A stretch of 64,000 bases of DNA, taken from positions 1-64,000 of the forward strand of contig SEHB01000009.1 in assembly GCA_004143945.1 (NCBI GenBank), in the 5' to 3' direction. Of this stretch, positions 45,425 to 53,161 are shown in pieces. Origin of the DNA: Lysobacteraceae bacterium (GTDB lineage Bacteria; Pseudomonadota; Gammaproteobacteria; Xanthomonadales; Rhodanobacteraceae). Position 1 is the stretch's first letter. Each line of letters starts with the position of its first letter. A program made the position numbers and the translations under genes. The notes beneath the pieces are model-generated. The model had not been told where the DNA came from. It ran no database searches and saw only the letters and a list, made by a program, of their open reading frames with translations.

Positions 45425-47842
45425 ATGCTCGTCACCTTCATCCTTGCGCTGGCGGTCTTCTGTGCGCTCGCATTCCGCGGGCTCGGCTTCCTCGCCTGGG
45501 TCGCCGCAGCCGGTGTCTGGCTCGCGGGCTGGCGCATCGTCGGAGTCGAGTCGCCGGCCCTGTTCGCGAGCATCGCGTTCGCGCTGATCGTGCTCGTCGC
45601 GGTGTTCGGGCTGCCGGTGCTGCGCCGCGAAGGGGTGTCGCGCTTCCTGATGCCGCGCTTCGCGAAGGTGCTGCCGCGGCTCGGTGAAACCGAACGCGTC
45701 GCGCTCGAGGCGGGCACGGTCTGGTGGGATGGCGACCTGTTCGGCGGCATGCCGGACTGGCAGAAGCTGCTCGATTTCGCGCCCGCACCGCTGTCGGCCG
45801 AGGAGCAGGCGTTCCTCGACGGCCCGGTGGAGGAGCTGTGCCGGCGCATCGACGACTGGCAGGTCTACCAGCAGCGCGACCTGTCGCCCGACATCTGGGC
45901 GTTCATCAAGCGCGAGCGCTTCCTCGGCATGATCATTCCGAAGGAATTCGGCGGCCTCGGCTTCTCCGCGCTCGCGCACTCACGCGTGGTCACGCGGCTG
46001 TCGAGCCGCTCGATCACCGCTGCGGTCACCGTGATGGTGCCGAATTCTCTCGGTCCCGGTGAACTGCTGCTGCACTACGGCACCGGCACGCAGAAGCAGC
46101 GCTGGCTCGCGCGGCTCGCGCGCGGCGAGGAGATCCCGTGTTTCGCGCTGACCGGCCCGGAAGCAGGTTCGGACGCGGCGGCGACCCAGTCGGAAGGCAT
46201 CGTCGAGAAGCGCGTCATCGATGGCGTCGAAGTGCTCGGCCTGCGGCTCAACTGGAAGAAGCGCTACATCACGCTCGCGCCGGTCGCGACGCTGATCGGC
46301 CTCGCGTTCCGGCTCAAGGATCCGAACCGCCTGATCGGCGACGAGGAAGACCGCGGCATCACCTGCGCGCTGGTCCCGCGCGACCTGCCCGGCATCGAGA
46401 TCGGCCTGCGCCACGACCCGATGGGCGTGCCGTTCCACAATGGCCCGATCGTCGGCCGCGACGTGTTCGTGCCGCTCGACGAAGCGGTGATCGGCGGGCG
46501 CGCGCAGATCGGCCAGGGCTGGCGCATGCTGATGGAATCGCTCGCGGCCGGCCGCTCGATTTCGCTGCCCGCGCTGTCGATCGGCGCGGCCCAGCTCGCG
46601 ACGCGGCTGTGCGGTGCGTATGCGACCGTGCGCGAACAGTTCGACACGCCGATCGGGCGCTTCGAGGGCATCGAGGAACCGCTCGCGCGCATCGCCGGGC
46701 TGACCTCGATCATGACCGCCACGCGCGACCTCACCTGCGGCGCGCTCGACGCGGGCGAGAAGCCGGCGGTGATCGGCAACATCTGCAAGGCCTACCTGAC
46801 CGAGAGCATGCGCCAGGTGGTCTCGGACGCGATGGACATCCGCGCCGGCAGCGCGATCCAGCGCGGTCCGCGCAACCTGCTCGCGCGCGCATGGGACGCG
46901 GTGCCGATCGGGATCACGGTCGAGGGCGCGAACATCCTGACGCGCTCGATGATCGTCTACGGCCAGGGCGCGATCCGATGCCATCCGTTCGTGCAGAAGG
47001 AAATCGCGGCGGTCGCGACCGACGACCTCGTCGCGTTCGACCGCGCGATCTTCGGCCACGTGAACCTGTTCGTCACCCGCGCGGTGCGCGCGAAGCTGCT
47101 CGCATGGAGCGGCGCGCGGCTCGCCGGCGTGCCGCGCACCGCGGACACCGCGCGCTACTACCAGCACCTGTCGCGCTTTTCGGCCGCGTTCACGATCGTG
47201 TCCGACGTCGCGATGGGTACGCTCGGCGGAACGCTGAAACGGCGCGAGAAGCTGTCCGGGCGGCTGGCCGACGCACTCGCGTGGCTCTACCTCGCGAGCG
47301 CCGCGCTCAAGCGCTACCACGACGGGCCGAAGACGCGCGCGAACCATGCGCTCGCGCGCTGGTCGGCGGAGCTGTGCCTCTACCGCATCCAGGAAGCGCT
47401 GGTCGGCGTGCTCGACAACCTGCCCGCGCGTCCGGCCGCCTGGCTGCTGCGCTGCGCGATCTTCCCGCTCGGCGCGCGCTTCCGTCCGCCCTCGGACCGC
47501 CTCGGCGCGGAAGTCGCGCGCGACATCCTCGAGGACCGCGATGCGCGCCGCACGCTGACCGCCGACGTGTTCGTGCCGCCGCCAGGCGAGCCCGGCCTCG
47601 GCGCGCTGGAGGCCGCGCTCGACAAGGCGGTGCGCGCGCTGCCGATCGAGACCAAGCTGCGCGACGCGGTGCGCGCGGGCACGCTCGATCGCGCGCCCGG
47701 CTACATGCTCGACGATACCGGCGTCGCCGCGGGCGTGATCACCGGCGACGAGTACGACCTGCTCAATGACGCGCGCGATGCACGCGACGAAGTCATCGCG
47801 GTCGACGCGTTCGATCCCGAGCTGTTCAGGACGCTGCGTTGA
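45425..47842 (+). CDS. fadE: Acyl-CoA dehydrogenase FadE-type
   Basis: ~805 aa; CFALTGPEAGSDAAATQSEGIV...GITVEGANILTRSMIVYGQGAIRCHPFVQKEIAA; N-terminal TMs. Confidence 0.95.
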   Translation: MLVTFILALAVFCALAFRGLGFLAWVAAAGVWLAGWRIVGVESPALFASIAFALIVLVAVFGLPVLRREGVSRFLMPRFAKVLPRLGETERVALEAGTVWWDGDLFGGMPDWQKLLDFAPAPLSAEEQAFLDGPVEELCRRIDDWQVYQQRDLSPDIWAFIKRERFLGMIIPKEFGGLGFSALAHSRVVTRLSSRSITAAVTVMVPNSLGPGELLLHYGTGTQKQRWLARLARGEEIPCFALTGPEAGSDAAATQSEGIVEKRVIDGVEVLGLRLNWKKRYITLAPVATLIGLAFRLKDPNRLIGDEEDRGITCALVPRDLPGIEIGLRHDPMGVPFHNGPIVGRDVFVPLDEAVIGGRAQIGQGWRMLMESLAAGRSISLPALSIGAAQLATRLCGAYATVREQFDTPIGRFEGIEEPLARIAGLTSIMTATRDLTCGALDAGEKPAVIGNICKAYLTESMRQVVSDAMDIRAGSAIQRGPRNLLARAWDAVPIGITVEGANILTRSMIVYGQGAIRCHPFVQKEIAAVATDDLVAFDRAIFGHVNLFVTRAVRAKLLAWSGARLAGVPRTADTARYYQHLSRFSAAFTIVSDVAMGTLGGTLKRREKLSGRLADALAWLYLASAALKRYHDGPKTRANHALARWSAELCLYRIQEALVGVLDNLPARPAAWLLRCAIFPLGARFRPPSDRLGAEVARDILEDRDARRTLTADVFVPPPGEPGLGALEAALDKAVRALPIETKLRDAVRAGTLDRAPGYMLDDTGVAAGVITGDEYDLLNDARDARDEVIAVDAFDPELFRTLR

Positions 47843-47853
47843 GGCGCGAGGCA

Positions 47854-48510
47854 ATGCCCTCGCATGATCCGATCCAGGCTCGCTGGTACTTCGATTTCAT
47901 TTCGCCGTTCGCGTACCTGCAGCTGCCGCGCGTGCTCGCGCTGCGCGCGCGCGCGGATCTCGTGCCCGTGCCGATCGTGTTCGGCGCGCTGCTCGCGCAC
48001 CATGGCCAGCTGGGCCCGGCCGAGATCGCGTCCAAGCGCGCGTTCACCTATCGCTTCGTGCAGTGGCAGGCAGGCCGCGCCGGCATCGCGTTGCGATTCC
48101 CGCCCGCGCATCCGTTCAATCCGCTCGCCGCGTTGCGCCTGTGCATCGCCGCGGGCGCGGGCTGGGACGCGGTCGAGCGCGTGTTCGCGCACATCTGGCA
48201 CGACGGCGGGAGCGGCGTCGACGCGAGCGAGCTCGCGCCCGTCGCGCTGGCGCTCGGCCTCGCCGATGCCGCGTCGGCGATCGCCGATCCCGCCGTGAAG
48301 GCGCGGCTCCGTGCGAACACCGAGGCCGCGATCGCCGCGGGCGTGTTCGGCGTGCCGACGATCGCGGCTGCGGGCGAGACGTTCTGGGGACTGGATGCGA
48401 CGCCGATGTTCGAGGACTGGCTCGGCGATTCCGGGCTGTTCGAGCGCGGGGAATACGCGCGCCTCGCGACGCTGCCCGAGGGCACGCGGCGCGCGAACGG
48501 AGCACGCTGA
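47854..48510 (+). CDS. 2-hydroxychromene-2-carboxylate isomerase (DsbA-family)
   Basis: ARWYFDFISPFAYLQLPRVLALRARADLVPVPIVFGALLAHHGQLGPAEIASKRAFTYRFVQWQA...GVFGVPTIAAAGETFWGLDATPMFEDWL. Confidence 0.92.
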   Translation: MPSHDPIQARWYFDFISPFAYLQLPRVLALRARADLVPVPIVFGALLAHHGQLGPAEIASKRAFTYRFVQWQAGRAGIALRFPPAHPFNPLAALRLCIAAGAGWDAVERVFAHIWHDGGSGVDASELAPVALALGLADAASAIADPAVKARLRANTEAAIAAGVFGVPTIAAAGETFWGLDATPMFEDWLGDSGLFERGEYARLATLPEGTRRANGAR

Positions 48511-48511
48511 A

Positions 48512-50251
48512 TCAGGCGGTGGTTTCCGCGCCGGGTTCTGCGACCGCGTTGAAGTCGTGCACGCAGACCCGATTGCGGCCGCTGGCCTTCGCGCGATAGA
48601 GCGCGGTATCGGCGCCTTCGATCAGCTGCTCGGGCGTGGCCACGCCCTCGTCGAGCGCGGCGATGCCGATGCTCAGGGTCAGGCCGATGCGCGACCCCGA
48701 CACCATCAATGGCAACTGCTCGATGCAGGCGCGGATGCGTTCGGCGACGACGCAGGCATCCTGCGCATCGGCACCGGGCAGCACCGCGAGGAACTCCTCG
48801 CCGCCCCAACGCCCGAACGCATCGCCGAGGCGCAATTCGCCCGCGATCGGCGCGATCACCGCGCGCAGGCACACATCGCCGGTGCGGTGGCCGAAGGTGT
48901 CGTTGATCTGCTTGAAGTGGTCGAGGTCGAGGAACAGCACCGCGAGCCCGCTGTGCGTCGCGCGCGCGGAATGGAAGCAGGTGCGCAGGCGCGCGAGCAC
49001 CGCGCGCCGGTTCAGCACGCCGGTCAGCATGTCCTGCTCTGCGAGGCGGTGCGCGACGTCGCGCTCGTGCCGCACCGACAAGGTCTGCTCCGCGAGGCCG
49101 AACGCGAGCACGAGGCTCGCGAACGCGAACGCGGCCGGCAGCGCGAATTCGAGCCACGTCGGCAGCGGCCAGTGCAGCGCGAGTTGCAGCATGCGCGCGA
49201 GCGTGAGCATCAGGCCCGGGATCCAGGCGGCGAGGAAGTAGCCGCCGCGCGCGCTGCCGCGCTGCCACGCGACCATGCCCGCCGCGCACAGGAGCGGCGT
49301 GACGACGAGCCCGGCCAGCACGATCAGGTCCTCGGCCCACAATGCGCCGCCCGGCGCCACGAGCACCGCGGCGACGAGCGCGAGCAGCGGCCAGCGCAAC
49401 AGCGCGACCGCGCGATCGAGGCGCGGCGCGCAAGCCTGCAGCTGCAGGTACTCGCGCGTGAACTGCATCAGCAGCGCCAGCGCGCAGGCGCCCGCCGCCC
49501 AGGTCACGCTGCCGCCGAGCGGACCGAGCAGGTCGAACGGCGGCAGTTCGAAACCCAGCCCGAATGCGTACAGCTCGTACACGATGATCAGCAGCATGCT
49601 GATCACGTACCACGCGTACATGCGTTCGCGCAGCGCGAGGAAGAAGCTCAGCATCACGAGCAGCGTCGCGAGCTGCACCGACGGGAACAGCACATCGAGA
49701 CGCGCGCGCACGAGGTCGGCGCGGCGCGCCTCGGTGGCGCTCTCGACCGATATTCGCCGCGGCACTTCGCGCTCCTCGGCGACGCCGAGCAGCACCGAAT
49801 CGGCCGAGCGCAGCGACGCGGGCAGCATGAACACGAGCACGTGGCGCGTGAATCCGAGTTCGTTGCCCGCATCGTGGACGCTGCGCAGGCCGGTGCCGGT
49901 GCCGTCGGGTAGCCAGGCTTCGACGCGCAGGCCCTGCGGGTCGGAAATCGACAACACCGGCGGCACGCTTCCACGCCAGTTCTCGGCGAGTCGCACGCGG
50001 TACCAGCGCATGCCGTCGCGCGAGGGCGTGATCGCCGCGTAGTCCTCGCCGACGAAGCCGCTCTCGTGGCGCCCGGCCAGGATGTCGACCGCGGTCGCGG
50101 CAGGCACGCCGTCGAGGCGTTCCACCCGCAGCGGCACGGCGCGAGCGGGCGCCGGCAGCACGAGCAGCGCGCACGCCAGCAGCAGCACGAAGCCGAGGAT
50201 CCGCCGGGGCAAGGGCAGATTGTGTCGCTGGCGGGCGGTGGAAACGCGCAT
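48512..50251 (-). CDS. 7TM-DISM type diguanylate cyclase (GGDEF)
   Basis: Signal peptide, DISM-like periplasmic domain, 7 TMs, GGDEF FGRWGGEEFLAVLPG with RLGD I-site 5 aa upstream. Confidence 0.92.
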   Translation of the reverse strand: MRVSTARQRHNLPLPRRILGFVLLLACALLVLPAPARAVPLRVERLDGVPAATAVDILAGRHESGFVGEDYAAITPSRDGMRWYRVRLAENWRGSVPPVLSISDPQGLRVEAWLPDGTGTGLRSVHDAGNELGFTRHVLVFMLPASLRSADSVLLGVAEEREVPRRISVESATEARRADLVRARLDVLFPSVQLATLLVMLSFFLALRERMYAWYVISMLLIIVYELYAFGLGFELPPFDLLGPLGGSVTWAAGACALALLMQFTREYLQLQACAPRLDRAVALLRWPLLALVAAVLVAPGGALWAEDLIVLAGLVVTPLLCAAGMVAWQRGSARGGYFLAAWIPGLMLTLARMLQLALHWPLPTWLEFALPAAFAFASLVLAFGLAEQTLSVRHERDVAHRLAEQDMLTGVLNRRAVLARLRTCFHSARATHSGLAVLFLDLDHFKQINDTFGHRTGDVCLRAVIAPIAGELRLGDAFGRWGGEEFLAVLPGADAQDACVVAERIRACIEQLPLMVSGSRIGLTLSIGIAALDEGVATPEQLIEGADTALYRAKASGRNRVCVHDFNAVAEPGAETTA

Positions 50252-50334
50252 GGAAACGGTAAAGCAAGATCGAGGCCATGCGCCGTCGTATGGATGTGGT
50301 GCCGCGCAATGCGGGCACGCGTAGAATCGCGGGC

Positions 50335-50979
50335 ATGCGCCGGATCGTGCTGCTCGCCCTGCTTCCGGGTGCTTGCGCCAGCTTCGCGCAGGCCGTGGAC
50401 GTGCTGCGATGCGTGGCCGCCGACGGCTCGGTCATCTACCAGGACCGACCCTGCGCTGCCGGCCAGGCCGGCGAGCGCCTGCGCTTGCCGGACGATCCGG
50501 CCCCGCCTGCACCGGCGCCCGCCGACGCGCCGGTTCCCGCGCTGCAGGCAGAACCCGCCGCCACGTCGGAGCCGATCGTCGTCGAAGAGGCCGGGCCTCG
50601 CTTCCAGCTCTGCACGCGCGCCGATGGCAGCCAGTACATCAGCGACGACGGCTGGATCGGCGGCACCGGCGTGCCTTACGGGATGGTCGGGGGCTCGGGC
50701 ATGGGACTCGCACAGGTCTACGGCGCGCTGGGCGCCGGCGTGTCGGCGCCGGGGTTGCGCACGGCTCCGCGCATCCCCGCAGGCAATCATCCGCATGCGG
50801 GGGCGATGATCTGGATCGACGACCAATGCCACGAAGCGGCGCCGCGCGAAGCCTGTACCTGGCTCGCGCGCCGGCACCGCGATGTCGCGCGCAGGCTCGA
50901 GCATGCATTCAGCGATCAGGCGCCGCAGTTGGAGCATGAGCAGGCTGCATTGCGCGAACGCATGCATGGGTGTGGCTGA
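50335..50979 (+). CDS. DUF4124 domain-containing secreted protein
   Basis: MRRIVLLALLPGACASFAQAVDVLRCVAADGSVIYQDRPCAAGQAGERL. Confidence 0.82.
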   Translation: MRRIVLLALLPGACASFAQAVDVLRCVAADGSVIYQDRPCAAGQAGERLRLPDDPAPPAPAPADAPVPALQAEPAATSEPIVVEEAGPRFQLCTRADGSQYISDDGWIGGTGVPYGMVGGSGMGLAQVYGALGAGVSAPGLRTAPRIPAGNHPHAGAMIWIDDQCHEAAPREACTWLARRHRDVARRLEHAFSDQAPQLEHEQAALRERMHGCG

Positions 50980-51004
50980 GCGCGTCTGCCGCCGAAGGTT
51001 TCCG

Positions 51005-51055
51005 CCGACTGGATCGAAAAGCTCGGGGCTGAAGCCCCTCCCACGAAAGGGGCGG
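51005..51055. repeat. Dispersed palindromic element copy
   Basis: ccgactggatcgaaaagctcggggctgaagcccctcccacgaaagg, same core as 17971-18195 and 40578-40650. Confidence 0.85.
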
Positions 51056-51056
51056 A

Positions 51057-51560
51057 TCAGGCCAGACGCAGCACCGCGCGCGGTGCATGCCGACGTTCGT
51101 GCTCGAGCAGCCATTGCTTGGTCGGCAGGCCGCCGCCGAAACCCGTGAGCTTGCCGTTCGCACCGATCACGCGATGGCAGGGAACGATGATCGGCAACGG
51201 GTTCGCGCCGTTCGCGGCGCCGACCGCGCGGCTCGCCGATGCATCGCCGATGCGGCGTGCGAGTTCGCCGTAGCTGATCGTCTCGCCGTACGGGATCCCG
51301 GCAAGCGCACTCCACACGGTCTTGCGGAACGGCGTGCCCGCGGGTGCGAGCGCGAGGTCGAAGTCCTGGCGCGTACCCGCGAACCACGCCTCGAGCTGCG
51401 CGATCGCGTCTCCGATGCGCGCACGGCTGCGACGCCAGCCGGGACCGATGCAGGCGCCCTGGTCCGCGCGCGGAAACTCGATCCGACGCAGGCCCGCGTC
51501 GTCGCCCGCGACCAGCAGGCGGCCGATCGGTGTGTCGAGGTAGTCGTAGTCGATCGTCAT
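51057..51560 (-). CDS. ogt: Methylated-DNA-[protein]-cysteine S-methyltransferase
   Basis: FRKTVWSALAGIPYGETISYGELARRIGDASASRAVGAANGANPLPIIVPCHRVIGANGKLTGFGGGLPTKQWLLEHE. Confidence 0.96.
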   Translation of the reverse strand: MTIDYDYLDTPIGRLLVAGDDAGLRRIEFPRADQGACIGPGWRRSRARIGDAIAQLEAWFAGTRQDFDLALAPAGTPFRKTVWSALAGIPYGETISYGELARRIGDASASRAVGAANGANPLPIIVPCHRVIGANGKLTGFGGGLPTKQWLLEHERRHAPRAVLRLA

Positions 51561-51580
51561 CGTCGCACCTTCGCGCACGT

Positions 51581-53065
51581 TCACGCATTGCGCCAGAGCA
51601 GCATCACCGCATAGGCGCGCCACGGGCGCCACGCGAGCGACAGTGCCTCGAGCTCGCGCGTCGACAGCGTGCGACCCTGGCCCGCGGCGCGGCGCAGGAT
51701 CAGGTCGGCGGCCGGGAACGCGTCGGGCTGCGCGAGCGCGCGCATCGCGATGTACTGCGCGGTCCACGCACCGATGCCCGGCAACGCGACGAGTTCGCGC
51801 TCGAACTCTGCCAGCGGCTGTTCCGGACGGAACGCGATGCGCCCGTCGAGCAGCGCCTGCGCGAGGCCGCGGATCGTCGCCGCGCGCGCGCGCGTGATGC
51901 CGCAGGTCTCGAGCGGCGCGTCGGCGAGCGCGGCCGCGTCGGGGAACAGCACGCCGACGCCGACCTGCGCGCCGTCGTCGTAGCACCGACCCCAGTTCGC
52001 CGCGACGCGCGCGGCCAGCGTGCGCGCGGCCGCGACGCTGACCTGTTGCCCGAGCACCGCGCGCACCGCGAGTTCGAAGCCGTCCCAGGCGCCGGGCAAC
52101 CGCTGGCCCGGCCAGCGCCGGACCAGTGGACCCAGCACCGCGTCGGCGCGGAACGCAGCGGCGAGCGCACGCGGATCCGCGTCGAGGTCGAACATGCGCT
52201 TGACGCGCGCCGCGATCGCGCCGAGTGCGCCGCTGTCGGGATGGTGCACGCGCAATGCGAGTGCCGAGTCGTCGCGCGTGCCCGGCGCGACCTCGAACCA
52301 GCCGGGCACGCCGTCGACGACGATGCTGCGCCGATAACCGTGGTCGTCGACCGCTTCGACGCCCGGGATCATGCGCCGTGCGTAGAACGCGAGCAGGTGC
52401 GCGAAGTCGTACGGCGCGCGCCAGGGCAGGCGCAGTTCGATCGCGGCCGGATCGCGTGTCGCCGGCGCGGCATCGACCGTCGCGCGCCGCGGGCGGCGCA
52501 ATTCGCGCGGCGGCCTGCCGTAGCTCGCGACGAACGCCGCGTTGAAGCGCCGCAGGCTGCGATAGCCGGCCGCGTCCGCGATGCGGGCGATCGGAAGTTC
52601 GGTCTCGACGAGCAGCTGCCGCGCGAACAGCAGCCGGCGCACCGCGGCGACATCGAGCGGACTCGCGCCGAGTTCCTCGGAGAACACGCGCCGCAGGTGG
52701 CGTTCGCCGACGCCGACGCGCGCGGCGAGCGCCGGCAGCGTGCCTGCGTCGAGCGCGCCCTGCTCGATCAACCTGAGCGCGCCCGCGACCAGATCGGACT
52801 TCGCCCGATGCAACGGCGAGCCCGGCGCGGCCTCCGGCCGGCAGCGCAGGCACGGCCGGAAACCCGCGGCTGCAGCGGCCGCGGCGCTGTCGTAGAAGCG
52901 CACGTTGCACGCCTTCGGTGCCGGCACCGGGCAGACCGTGCGGCAGAAGATGCGGGTCGAGGTGACCGCGATGAAGAACAGGCCGTCGAAGCGCGGATCG
53001 CGCGCGCGGCGCGCGCGTTCGCAGACGCGCAGGTCGAGCGTAGTGGCGTGTGCGAGCAGGGACAT
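51581..53065 (-). CDS. alkA: Ada N-terminal/AraC HTH/AlkA DNA-3-methyladenine glycosylase fusion
   Basis: FFIAVTSTRIFCRTVCPVPAPKACNVRFY...GFRPCLRCRPE (Ada Zn site); AraC HTH; HhH-GPD GIGAWTAQYIAMRALAQPDAFPAADLILRRA. Confidence 0.94.
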   Translation of the reverse strand: MSLLAHATTLDLRVCERARRARDPRFDGLFFIAVTSTRIFCRTVCPVPAPKACNVRFYDSAAAAAAAGFRPCLRCRPEAAPGSPLHRAKSDLVAGALRLIEQGALDAGTLPALAARVGVGERHLRRVFSEELGASPLDVAAVRRLLFARQLLVETELPIARIADAAGYRSLRRFNAAFVASYGRPPRELRRPRRATVDAAPATRDPAAIELRLPWRAPYDFAHLLAFYARRMIPGVEAVDDHGYRRSIVVDGVPGWFEVAPGTRDDSALALRVHHPDSGALGAIAARVKRMFDLDADPRALAAAFRADAVLGPLVRRWPGQRLPGAWDGFELAVRAVLGQQVSVAAARTLAARVAANWGRCYDDGAQVGVGVLFPDAAALADAPLETCGITRARAATIRGLAQALLDGRIAFRPEQPLAEFERELVALPGIGAWTAQYIAMRALAQPDAFPAADLILRRAAGQGRTLSTRELEALSLAWRPWRAYAVMLLWRNA

Positions 53066-53161
53066 GGCGCGATGCTACCGCCGATCGCGGCGCCCGACTC
53101 GCCGTTTCCGGCTGTCGATGCGCGCGCCCGATCCGCCCTGCGCCATGTCGAACGCGGCGAG

